Assembly: GCF_031195445.1 (NCBI RefSeq)
Contig: NZ_CP133480.1
Coordinates: 1,660,001-1,724,000, forward strand
Source of the DNA: Acuticoccus sp. MNP-M23
Lineage (GTDB): Bacteria > Pseudomonadota > Alphaproteobacteria > Rhizobiales > Amorphaceae
Reading direction: 5' to 3'
Length of the DNA: 64,000 nucleotides
In this document: one piece after another, positions 44,899 to 55,667 of the stretch
Position numbering within the stretch: position 1 is the first letter of the stretch
How the letters are laid out: every line of letters begins with the position of its first letter
Program-made: the position numbers and the translations under genes
Notes under the pieces: model-generated
Told to the model about the DNA's origin: nothing
Database searches by the model: none
What the model saw: the letters and a program-made list of their open reading frames with translations, nothing else

Positions 44899-45386
44899 CC
44901 CCTGGCCCGCACGATCTGGCGCGCCGTGCTCGTGCACCACGGCGTGTCGCTGACGCGGGTGGTGCTGGTTCATTCAGGCACCATCCGGCTCACCACCAGC
45001 GGCAAGCAGCGGCGTGCGGCCACCCATGAGGCGCTTGCCGTCAGCGACGGCATCACGTGCACCTGGCACCCCGATGCCGATGGCATGAACGCCTTTGCCG
45101 GGCCGCGGGCCGACGCCGTGGCCGCGCTGGCGGCAAGGCGCGGCAGGTTCGCCCCGGCGGACCTCGACAGCTTTGTGCGGCGCTGGATGGCAGCGGCGCT
45201 GAAACTCGATCCCGCCGACGTGAGCGACGGTATCACCTGGGCGGACTTCGGCCTGTCCTCAAACATGGCCACCGAATTTGCCGAAGACCTCGAAGTGGCG
45301 ACCGGCACGCCGTTCCGTGCCGAGCTTTTGTTCGAGCGGACGACGCTGGGCGCCCTGCTCGACCACCTTGAACGCGATCTCGTCCG

Positions 45387-45390
<4 letters not shown>
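44899..45390 (+). pseudogene. Remnant of fatty-acyl-AMP ligase tail joined to an acyl carrier protein
   Basis: From 44899 the frame reads LARTIWRAVLVHHGVSLTRVV then VLVHSGTIRLTTSGKQRRAA. This is the C-terminal end of a fatty-acyl-AMP ligase, with the SGK motif that precedes the Arg-rich end. The preceding 500 or so residues are absent: a TAA stands at 44896-44898 and upstream bases show no similarity. An acyl carrier domain of about 75 residues follows (ADLDSFVRRWMAAALKLDP, WADFGLSSNMATEFAEDLE); the Ser of the LSS motif, residue 112 from the GTG at 44926, is the expected phosphopantetheine site. The carrier domain may still be made from that GTG. The stop overlaps the ketosynthase start (GTGA). 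Confidence 0.6.
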
Positions 45391-47369
<1,979 letters not shown>

Positions 47370-47377
<8 letters not shown>

Positions 47378-48325
47378 CCTGCCGACCCCATCCATCGCGT
47401 CGCTCGATCCGCCGGCGGACCATGGGCCGCCGCGTTATGTTCCGGCCATCAACGCCTAGGTGGTCAGCCGCCACAGCGATGCGATGGCGATCCTGCGCAG
47501 TCCGGATCTCGCGATCGTGGAAGTTGGCGATGTCGGCCGGATGATCGGGCCGGACGCGGACATCGGCACCATTGAGCATATCCTCGCCGGGTTCCCGCTG
47601 ACGTTGAACGGCCAGCGGCACGAAACGGTCCGGCGCTGGATGATCGATGCGCTGAAGGGGATCGCGCCGGCGTTCAGCCCGGAGGCGGTGGCGCAGGAAA
47701 CCCGCCACCTCTGCGCCGCGCAGGACGAGGGCGTTTCGTTCGATGGTCTTGGCGCGTTGTGCGATCCGTTGCCAATCAGGATCCTCGCAAAGGCGACCGG
47801 CTTGCCTGTGCCCGTTGTCGCGCGAATAGCCACCTCCGGGTTGCGGCTGTTCGTTGGGTTCTACGGCGGCAAATCGGGACGGCAGGGTCTGACGCCCGGT
47901 CTGATTGCGCAGTTCGACAAGGTTGCAGATCGGCTCGTGGCGGACACCATCGCCGCGCTGGAGGCCGCCGGCGGCTCGCCGATCCTGTCCCTTGCCGACC
48001 TTCGGGCGCGCGAGGGCCGCACCGGGGAGGGCGTCGACCCGCTGATGGCCTTCATCTACCTGATCGTCTCCGCCACGGAGACGACCGCAGGCGCACTGTG
48101 CAACGCGCTGTCCGTCTGCCTGACGGACGATGCTGCGCGGCAGACCTTCGGCGGGGCCCGGCCCGGATCGTTGACATTCGGCGGCGGACCGCACCGCTGC
48201 ATCGGCGCTTCCGTCGCGACGACGACGATCGCGGCATTTCTCCGTGTGACCCTCCGTGAGGAGAAGCTCCGGCTTGTCCGCGCGGACCTGTCCCGTGAGC
48301 GCTACTCGGCCACGCGCCGAGGCCG
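47370..48325 (+). pseudogene. Cytochrome P450, with in-frame amber codon and internal deletion
   Basis: The ATG at 47370 overlaps the PKS stop. It reads SDLPTPSIASLDPPADHGPP, then RYVPAINA, then a TAG (47457-47459), then VVSRHSDAMAILRSPDLAI in the same frame. In bacterial P450s a Trp often stands before VV/LV.RH.D, so this TAG likely arose from TGG. Further on come the I-helix (FIYLIVSATETTAGAL) and the heme loop (FGGGPHRCIGAS, Cys codon 48198-48200). The region between them, normally near 100 residues with the ExxR motif, is only about 20 residues. No active P450 could be made. The end runs into the next gene. Confidence 0.7.
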
Positions 48326-48328
48326 GAC

Positions 48329-51001
48329 GTGGAAAAGGCGTTGGGGATCACCGGGTCGTTCGGCTATGTCGCGACATTGCCCGGCTCGTTCCGCGGTGCC
48401 GTGGATATCCGCCTTCATGCGATCGATGGCGACCGGGTCCGGCTCGTCCAGGAGCAACGGCTGGCGGTTTGCCACAATGACGGCTTCTCCGCCCGCGATC
48501 TGGCAGAGGCCGTGGCGGTCGCCCGGCAACCGGACAGCGTTGCCGTTGTGGTGTGGGACGCTGCGCACAACCCGGCCGGCCGCGCCAAGGTGCTTTACGA
48601 CGTTGTTGCCTCGCAGCGGCCGGTGGTTCTGTTCGGGTTCTGCCACGACGAATTCGGCAAGGCGTTGTGGCCGCCGCTCCAGTCCAGCCCGATCCGCTCC
48701 TGCCTGATCCGGCCGGCAGCGTTCGGCCGCTTCAAGGACGAGGCACGCGGGCTCGGCCTTGTGTTCGACACCATCTGGATCTGCAAGCCGCGCCTGCCGA
48801 GCTTTGCACTTGCGGAGGCCATTGCGCACCCCGGCACCGCCATGGTGCTCGATATCGACGACAACGAAGAGGCGTTTTCGCGCGGTCCCCATGCGTGGGG
48901 GCGCTGGTACGGTGAAACCAGCATCAACAAGGCTGCGCTTTATCGCGACCGGATTCCGGTGCGCTCCGTGGCCAGTGCGTCGCTCCAGGCACGCTTCGGC
49001 GGTGAGATCGTCCGCCATGTGCGCAAGGCGCTGCCTGTGACGGAACGCGGCCCCGCCCCGGTGCCGGAGGGGGAGGCAGCGGCGGATCTGCGGCTGATTT
49101 TCGTCGGCACGGTGCGGCCCCACAAGGGTCTGCGGGAGGCCGCACGCGTCATCCGGATGACGGCCTACCAGCATCAGCTCGACATTCAGCTTACCGTTGG
49201 CGGCACGTTCGACCCGCCAGCGCTGGAACAGGAGCTGCAGGCCACCGGCGTCACGACCCTCGGCCTCATCCAGGCGTCCGACCTGCCGGCGACGCTCGCG
49301 GGCCACGATGCGGTACTGGCCGGATACCCCGGCGATGCCAGTTTCGACGACGTCAACACGTTCCAGATCTCATCCAAGATCGGCGATGCGCTCCAGTCCG
49401 GCCTTTCGGTTCTGGTGCCGCGCTCGCCGGCCACCGAAGACCTGGCGGACATCGACGGCGTATATCTGTTCGATCCCGATAGTTTCGGCGATGTCCTCCT
49501 GCGCCTTGCCGCGGACCGGGACAAGCGGCCGACCCTGCCGGAGAGCTTTTCGCTCGACACAGCCTACCAAACGTTTGCGCGGCTCGAAGCCGAGGCTCGG
49601 GTGGAGCGCGTGCGTTGGCCCTTGCCAGCGCCCTCTCATCCGCAGGGGCGGAACATTCTCCTGTTGTGGAAGCAGAGCGACAGCGGGCTGTTCGGCCGCC
49701 GGGTGGACCAGGTGGCGCGCGTGCTGGCCGAACGGATTTCCGGCGCCACGGTGCGTGTGGTGGAGTTCGAGACACCGGCGGCCGTTGTTCCGCACGATCT
49801 CAACCCCACCTCGGCGGAAAAGCTCAGCGCAGCCGAAACCCGGCGCAAGATCGACGGGGTGGCGCATGGCGCGGTTCACTACAACACGGTGATTGCCCAG
49901 AAGGGCAGCGCCGGCGCGCCGGTCGAGGGCGAAGCCTGTGAAGGTCGGACGAACCTCAACTTCACCGATGCATTCGAGCTTTTCCTTCAGAATTACGAAA
50001 TCTCGCCACGCAACACGGTGATCATCGTCTTCCCGGTGCACTATCTGGAGGGGGTGTTCGAGGAGCTGATGCCCTGCCTGGAGCGGTTCGAAACCGTGGT
50101 GGACGTGGTGGACAACCAGCTGAGCTGGACGGCGGTCGAACGCCGATCGCAGATGATCGCGCTCTACCGCCAGACCTGCGACATGGCGCACAGCGTGGTG
50201 TTCAATTCCGCGGTCAACCGGGCGTCGATGGTGGAGGCCGGCATTGCGCGCGAAGATAATTCCTTCCTCATTCCAAACTGGTACGTGCCGCCGATGGAAA
50301 AAGATGCGGGCGGCGAGCTGTGGCAGATCGACGAGGCGCGGCACGCCCACGTCCTCTACTCGGGCGACCTCAACAACCGGATCGACTGGGCGCTCCTTGA
50401 CGGGGTGGCCGCGCTTGTGGGCGCGCGCGGCGGGGTGCTGCATATTGTAGGCTCCAGCGAGCGCGTCCAGAAGGAGCTGACGCAGCTTCTGCGCCGGCCG
50501 CAGTGCGTTTACCATGGTGCCATGCGCGAGAGGGCGGTGATGTCTCTGGCCGGGATCTGCGACTTTGCAGTGGTGCCGCATCTGCATGACGGCGTGTCCG
50601 CGTTCATGAACCCGCTCAAGATCAAGATGTACACGGCCTTCGGTCTGCCGCACGTCGTGACGGATGTGGCGGGCCTCGACACCAGCTCGGACCTGACGCT
50701 GGTGGCGGACGACAACGACGATTTCCTCTCACGGACCCGCGCGCTGCTGGCCGGTGTGGAGGGCGCCGGCGGTGAGAAGAGGCGGATAGAAGGCGAGATG
50801 GCGCTCAGCGAAGATGCCGCCCGCTACTGCGCTCTGGTGGCGGACATCTTTGCCGCGGTGGCTGAGCTTTATGGCCCGCTGGCCGAACCGGCCGAAGACG
50901 TCGGCGAGCCGTTCAAAAGCGAGAGCGCGCCCGGTCCGGCGCGTGGGTGGGAAGAACCCGAGCGCCAGAAGGAGGATCAGACCGAGGGGGTGGTTTCCTG
51001 A
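48329..51001 (+). CDS. Large protein with two tandem GT-B glycosyltransferase modules
   Basis: The 890-residue frame is open and looks intact. The first 65 residues are not recognised. Residues 70-400 form a GT4-like module: VVVWDAAHNPAGRAKVLYDVV, LRLIFVGTVRPHKGLREAAR, and DALQSGLSVLVPRSPATEDL. Residues 440-805 form a second one: NILLLWKQSDSGLFGRRVDQ, HVLYSGDLNNRIDWALL, and SAFMNPLKIKMYTAFGLPHVV with the MNPLK motif of many GT4/GT1 enzymes. The tail (850-890) is acidic and Pro-rich. No membrane segment is seen. It starts (GTG) where the P450 remnant ends. It may glycosylate a surface polymer or a product of the old cluster; the sugar is unknown. Confidence 0.65.
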   Translation: MEKALGITGSFGYVATLPGSFRGAVDIRLHAIDGDRVRLVQEQRLAVCHNDGFSARDLAEAVAVARQPDSVAVVVWDAAHNPAGRAKVLYDVVASQRPVVLFGFCHDEFGKALWPPLQSSPIRSCLIRPAAFGRFKDEARGLGLVFDTIWICKPRLPSFALAEAIAHPGTAMVLDIDDNEEAFSRGPHAWGRWYGETSINKAALYRDRIPVRSVASASLQARFGGEIVRHVRKALPVTERGPAPVPEGEAAADLRLIFVGTVRPHKGLREAARVIRMTAYQHQLDIQLTVGGTFDPPALEQELQATGVTTLGLIQASDLPATLAGHDAVLAGYPGDASFDDVNTFQISSKIGDALQSGLSVLVPRSPATEDLADIDGVYLFDPDSFGDVLLRLAADRDKRPTLPESFSLDTAYQTFARLEAEARVERVRWPLPAPSHPQGRNILLLWKQSDSGLFGRRVDQVARVLAERISGATVRVVEFETPAAVVPHDLNPTSAEKLSAAETRRKIDGVAHGAVHYNTVIAQKGSAGAPVEGEACEGRTNLNFTDAFELFLQNYEISPRNTVIIVFPVHYLEGVFEELMPCLERFETVVDVVDNQLSWTAVERRSQMIALYRQTCDMAHSVVFNSAVNRASMVEAGIAREDNSFLIPNWYVPPMEKDAGGELWQIDEARHAHVLYSGDLNNRIDWALLDGVAALVGARGGVLHIVGSSERVQKELTQLLRRPQCVYHGAMRERAVMSLAGICDFAVVPHLHDGVSAFMNPLKIKMYTAFGLPHVVTDVAGLDTSSDLTLVADDNDDFLSRTRALLAGVEGAGGEKRRIEGEMALSEDAARYCALVADIFAAVAELYGPLAEPAEDVGEPFKSESAPGPARGWEEPERQKEDQTEGVVS

Positions 51002-51185
51002 CAACACGCGCTGCGGCGGGCGGAATCGAAAAAACGTGTCTGGTTTCCCGCGCCGCGCGTTCCCGCCCCGTCCGAAGCTTGAGGCACCGTCTCTCCTGCA
51101 CCGGCGCAAGGGTTGTGAACAGGCGGGGTTGAAGGGTATCGCATGCCGAGGCCGGGCGCCGGAAAGCCCCCTCTTGTGGAGTCCC

Positions 51186-52487
51186 ATGCGCCGCTTTCCC
51201 TACATCATCCTCCTTGCCGCCATAGTTGGCGTGGTCGTCGGCCTTGTGGGGACAGCGTTCCACCTGGTGGCCGACGGCGTTCTGGCGCTGCACCGGTCGG
51301 TCGCGGTCAGCCAGCCGCTCGCAATTCGCGTGGCCATCTCCGCCAGTGCCGCCGCGCTGATGACGCTGATCGGCGTTGCGGTGGTCCGCCGTTTTGCGCC
51401 CGAGGCCAGCGGCAGCGGCATTCCGGAGGTGGAAGGCGCGATGGCCAACGAGCTGCCGCTGCGCTGGGCCCGCGTGCTGCCGGTCAAGTTCGTGTCGGGT
51501 GTGATGGCCATTGGCGCCGGGCTGGTGGTGGGGCGCGAGGGGCCGACCATTCATATCGGCGCGGCGATCAGCCAGGGCTTCGCACGCATCGTCAAGGTCA
51601 GCGAGATCGAGCGGCGGGGGCTGATTGCTGCGGGCGCCGCGGCGGGCCTCTCCACCGCGTTCAACGCGCCGGTGGCCTCGGTGATGTTCGTGCTGGAGGA
51701 AACGCGGCGCCAGTTTCCCAACACGGCGGATACATATGCCGGCGTCATTGTGGCGAGCCTCGGCAGCGCGCTGGTCACGCAATCGATCATGGGGGCGCGC
51801 CGGCTGGTCGAGGTGACGATGCATGACGAGGTGGGCGCGCAGGTGATTCTGGCGCTGGTGCTCGGCGTGTTTCTCGGCGGCGTCGGCGTTGTCTTCAACC
51901 GGATGCTGGTGTGGGGGCTGGACCGGTTTGCCCGGCTGACGGAGCCGCGGGCCTACGCGCTCGCCGCCTGTTTCGGGGCGCTGGCCGGGGCGATGCTGGT
52001 GGTCGACCCCAACCTGGTGCAGGGCGGCGAAACGCTGGTCACCACCATGACCGAACACGCAGCGCCCGGCCTTGCGGTGTTGATCCTGCTGGTTATCGCG
52101 CGCTTTCTCGTCACCATCGCCAGCTATTCGATCGGCATTGCCGGCGGCATCTTTGCGCCGATCCTGTGTATGGGCACCGCGTTCGGCCTGACGGCGGCGG
52201 TGCTGGTCAACGCGCTGCCGCTGGGGATGACGGTGGATCCCGCCGTGTGCGCGGTGATTGCGATGACGGGGCTGTTTTCAGCCACCGTCGGGGCGCCGAT
52301 GGTGGCTGTCATCATCCTGATGGAGCTGACGGCAGGCTACGTCTATCTGCCGGAGTTGATGGCCTGCTCCATCGCCGCCACGCTGTCCGCCCGCGCGCTG
52401 GGCGGCAAGCCCATCTACGAGGTGCTGTTTGCCCGGCGTCTCGACCGGGAGGCCGCCGCGCGCCACAGCCACACCGCCGGAGCCTGA
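51186..52487 (+). CDS. ClC family chloride channel/antiporter
   Basis: The 433-residue protein is a ClC membrane protein. The selectivity motifs are all present: GSGIPEVEGAM, GREGPTIHIGAAI with the gating Glu, and GIAGGIFAPILCMG. The inner Glu typical of proton-coupled antiporters is also kept (APVASVMFVLEE), so chloride/proton exchange is more likely than a pure channel. No CBS domain follows. The ATG at 51186 precedes the first helix (FPYIILLAAIVGVVVGLVG). Its end is three bases from the convergent adenine deaminase gene. Confidence 0.92.
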   Translation: MRRFPYIILLAAIVGVVVGLVGTAFHLVADGVLALHRSVAVSQPLAIRVAISASAAALMTLIGVAVVRRFAPEASGSGIPEVEGAMANELPLRWARVLPVKFVSGVMAIGAGLVVGREGPTIHIGAAISQGFARIVKVSEIERRGLIAAGAAAGLSTAFNAPVASVMFVLEETRRQFPNTADTYAGVIVASLGSALVTQSIMGARRLVEVTMHDEVGAQVILALVLGVFLGGVGVVFNRMLVWGLDRFARLTEPRAYALAACFGALAGAMLVVDPNLVQGGETLVTTMTEHAAPGLAVLILLVIARFLVTIASYSIGIAGGIFAPILCMGTAFGLTAAVLVNALPLGMTVDPAVCAVIAMTGLFSATVGAPMVAVIILMELTAGYVYLPELMACSIAATLSARALGGKPIYEVLFARRLDREAAARHSHTAGA

Positions 52488-52489
52488 AT

Positions 52490-54199
52490 TCATCCGGCCG
52501 CGCTGATGATCTCGAACCGGTCCACGTCCACCAGCCCGCGGTCGGTGATCTTCAGGTGCGGGATGACCGGGAGCGCCAGGAAGGCGAGCTGAAGGAACGG
52601 TTCCTCCAGCGTGACGCCGAGGCTGAGGGCGGCCTTGCGCAGCGCAATCAGCTCCGCCGTCACCTCCTCGAACGACAGAAGGCTCATCAAGCCGGCCACC
52701 GGCAGGGCCAGTTCCGCCAGCACCTTGCCGCCTTCGGCAACCACGAAACCGCCCTCGATCTCGCCCAGACGGTTGACCGCAAGCGCCATGTCATCGTCGG
52801 AAACGCCGACCACGGCGACGTTGTGGTGGTCGTGGCAGACGGTGGAGGCGATGGCGCCCCTTTTCAGGCCGAACCCCTTCACGAAACCCGACGCGATGTT
52901 GCCGTTGATGCCGTGCCGCTCCACCACCGCAATGCGCACCAGATCGCGTGCGGTATCCGGCTTCTTGTCGCCGCTCCGGATCGGGATCGTCTCGGTCAGG
53001 TGTTCGGTGATGATCTTGCCGGGGATGATGCCGATCACCGGCGTTTCTTCGCGGTTGCCGCCGGCGCGGAAGGACGTGGCGTCCACCTTCGGGGCCCTGG
53101 CGGAGTGGCGCCCGGGGGCGGTCAGCGTCTGCCGTGCGGCGAACGCGATGTCGCCGACCACGGTGCCGCCCGCCAGCACCATCCGCGCGTCGCAGGCTTC
53201 GAGGCTGCCGAGGGCGACGATGTCGGCGCGTTTGCCGGGTGCGATCAGGCCGCGGTCCTTCAGGCCGAAGGCTTCGGCCGCGGAGAGGGAGGCGGCGCGG
53301 TAGGCGGCCAACGGCGAGGCCCCTCGCGCGATGAGGGTGCGGATGATGTAGTCGAGGTGGCCATGTTCGGAAATGTCGAGCGGATTGCGATCGTCGGTGC
53401 AAAGGCACAGGTACGGCGCGGTTCGCTCGTTCAGGATTTCGCCCAGAGCGTCAAGGTCCTTGGAGACGGAGCCTTCGCGGATGAGGACGCGCATGCCCTT
53501 GCGCAGCTTCTCCAGCGCCTCGGCGGCGGTGGTCGCCTCATGCTCGGTGCGCACCCCGGCGGCAATGTAGCCGTTGAGGCCGCGGCCGGACAGCATCGGG
53601 CAATGCCCGTCGATGTGGCCGCCTTCGAAGAGGGCAAGCTTGTCCATCACGCCGGGGTCGCGGTGGATGACGCCGGGGTAGTTCATCATCTCGGCAAGGC
53701 CGATATTGCTGGGGTGGGCGTCCAGCGCTGCAAGATCGGCGGCATCCACCGTGGCGCCGGCGGTTTCCATGCTGGTGGACGGCACGCACGACGAGAGCTG
53801 GACGAAGATATCCATCACCGTGTGTTCGCTGGCCTCCTGAAAATAGGTGAGGCCCGGAAGGCCGATGACGTTGGTGATCTCGTGGGGATCGCAGATGGCG
53901 GTGGTGATGCCGCGCGGCGCCACGCAGCGGTCGAACTCGAATGGCGTGACCAGCGAGGATTCGATGTGGAGGTGCGTGTCGATGAAACCCGGCACGAGAG
54001 TGAGGCCGGAGACGTCCAGCGTCTCCTTGCCGTCGTAGGTGTCGCAGGTGCCGACAATGGTGTCGCCGCAAATGGCAACATCGCCGGTCAGATGCTCGCC
54101 GGTGACGAGATCGAACACGGTGCCGCCCTTTAGGACGAGGTCGGCCGGTTCGTCGCCGGTGCCCTGTGCGATCCGCCTCTCGATGGTGCTCCGGCTCAT
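52490..54199 (-). CDS. adeC: Adenine deaminase
   Basis: This amidohydrolase converts adenine to hypoxanthine and ammonia. The 569-residue protein has the metal site in [20 protein letters not shown], then [18 protein letters not shown] and, in the C-terminal domain, [20 protein letters not shown], which is particular to the AdeC family. The length is normal. Together with PuuD and the UraD fusion next to it, it points to purine breakdown in this region. Confidence 0.93.
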   Translation of the reverse strand: MSRSTIERRIAQGTGDEPADLVLKGGTVFDLVTGEHLTGDVAICGDTIVGTCDTYDGKETLDVSGLTLVPGFIDTHLHIESSLVTPFEFDRCVAPRGITTAICDPHEITNVIGLPGLTYFQEASEHTVMDIFVQLSSCVPSTSMETAGATVDAADLAALDAHPSNIGLAEMMNYPGVIHRDPGVMDKLALFEGGHIDGHCPMLSGRGLNGYIAAGVRTEHEATTAAEALEKLRKGMRVLIREGSVSKDLDALGEILNERTAPYLCLCTDDRNPLDISEHGHLDYIIRTLIARGASPLAAYRAASLSAAEAFGLKDRGLIAPGKRADIVALGSLEACDARMVLAGGTVVGDIAFAARQTLTAPGRHSARAPKVDATSFRAGGNREETPVIGIIPGKIITEHLTETIPIRSGDKKPDTARDLVRIAVVERHGINGNIASGFVKGFGLKRGAIASTVCHDHHNVAVVGVSDDDMALAVNRLGEIEGGFVVAEGGKVLAELALPVAGLMSLLSFEEVTAELIALRKAALSLGVTLEEPFLQLAFLALPVIPHLKITDRGLVDVDRFEIISAAG

Positions 54200-54276
54200 G
54201 CGTCTACTCCTTTTCGTCGCCGGCAGAGCATAGCAGGTCCGGCGCGAGGATCATGGTCCGGCCCGCGCCGGTGCTG

Positions 54277-55509
54277 TCAGCGGCCGGCCCAGGCGGCGAG
54301 GGCGGCGCGCTCATCGTCGGTGATCTGCGTGACGTTGCCGAGCGGCATGACGTGGGTGTCGACGCTCTGCGCGATGATCTGCGCGGCGTGGGTGCGCATC
54401 CGCTCGGGCGTGTCCAGCATGACGCCGCCGGGGGGCGCTGCGATGGCCGCAAAGGTGGGGGCGGCGGCGTGGCAGGGTGCGCAGCGCGCCGAAACGATGC
54501 CGAAGGCTGCCGCGTCCAGCGCCGTGTTGAGGCCGCGTTCACCACCGCCCGGCGCCGTGCCGTCGGTGTCGGCGGGAGCTGCGGTCAGCGTGGGGTTCTT
54601 GAACTGCGGCAGGGTGGCAAACAGCGCCATGCCGACGGCGAGGGCAAGCGCGGCCGGCCACTGCCACGCGATCCTGATGCCGGTGGCGCCGGTCTCGAAG
54701 GTGTTGAACCAGTGGCGGACGATGGCACCCAGGAACAGTGCGATCGCGACAATGATGAAGGCGTGGGCGTGCCCGAACGTGGCCGGGTAGTGGTTGGACA
54801 GCATCAGGAAGATGACGGGCAGGGTGAGGTAGTTGTTGTGCGACGAGCGGAGCTTGGCGATGGCGCCGTATTTCGCGTCCGGCACCCGGCCCGCCACGAG
54901 GTCCGCCACCACAATTTTCTGGTTGGGAATGATGACGAGGAACACGTTGGCGGCCATCATGGTGGCAATCATCGCGCCCGTCTGCAGGAACGCGGCCTGG
55001 CCGGAAAACACCAGCCCGTAAGCCCACGCCGAGGCGGTGATCAGCACGAACAGGAGCCCGAACAGCACCGCAGGCGCGCGCGCGAGCGGCGACCGGCAGA
55101 GCCCGTCGTACACGAACCATGCCGCGACCAGGCCGCCTGCGGACAGCGCAATGCCCTGCCAGGGGGCAAGGTCCGCCTTGTCCGGCGCCAGCAGGTAGAG
55201 CGAGGCGTTCCAATAATAGACCACCGCGAGGAGGGCAGCGCCGGTCATCCAGGTGGCGTAGGATTCCCATTTGAACCAGTGGAGGTCTTCGGGCATCTGG
55301 TCGGGCGCGACGGTGTATTTGCGGATGTGGTAGAAGCCGCCGCCGTGGACGGTCCAGTTGTCGCCCTTCACGCCGTCCGGCATGTTGGCGCGCCGCTTGA
55401 GCGATGCGTCCAGCCCCATGAAATAGAAGGACGAGCCGATCCACGAGATCGCCGCCACCACGTGGGCCCAGCGGACGAAGAGGCTCAGAAAGTCTTGCAG
55501 CGCTGCCAT
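54277..55509 (-). CDS. puuD: Urate hydroxylase PuuD, membrane type with cytochrome c domain
   Basis: PuuD oxidises urate to 5-hydroxyisourate in the membrane. The 410-residue protein has about eight membrane segments, starting with FLSLFVRWAHVVAAISWIGSS and continuing GGGFYHIRKYTVAP, a region typical of the family. A C-terminal cytochrome c domain shows the heme motif CAPCH near residue 350. The start at 55509 is chosen because the membrane part begins right after it. It is divergent from the UraD fusion, whose product acts two steps later. Confidence 0.9.
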   Translation of the reverse strand: MAALQDFLSLFVRWAHVVAAISWIGSSFYFMGLDASLKRRANMPDGVKGDNWTVHGGGFYHIRKYTVAPDQMPEDLHWFKWESYATWMTGAALLAVVYYWNASLYLLAPDKADLAPWQGIALSAGGLVAAWFVYDGLCRSPLARAPAVLFGLLFVLITASAWAYGLVFSGQAAFLQTGAMIATMMAANVFLVIIPNQKIVVADLVAGRVPDAKYGAIAKLRSSHNNYLTLPVIFLMLSNHYPATFGHAHAFIIVAIALFLGAIVRHWFNTFETGATGIRIAWQWPAALALAVGMALFATLPQFKNPTLTAAPADTDGTAPGGGERGLNTALDAAAFGIVSARCAPCHAAAPTFAAIAAPPGGVMLDTPERMRTHAAQIIAQSVDTHVMPLGNVTQITDDERAALAAWAGR

Positions 55510-55667
55510 TTTTTGCTTCCACCACCGGCGGTGCGAGGGATCGGATGGACGCGTTGCGAAATGGATGCGTCCGGCCATACTCTGCCTTCTATGCAAGATA
55601 GAGTGCACCGCGCCAATTGCGCCGACCCTGCCCGCCCTTTCCGCAGCACCAACAAAGGGGTGACCCG

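Noticed and set aside
51002-51185. Possible small gene or RNA between the tandem glycosyltransferase and the ClC gene
   Set aside because: No frame with a start and a good ribosome-binding site, and no clear hairpin or terminator, was seen in these 184 bases.
55588-55602. Inverted repeat TCTA-N7-TAGA between puuD and the UraD fusion
   Set aside because: The arms are only four bases long, within chance expectation. It might be a regulator site but the support is too weak to list as a feature.
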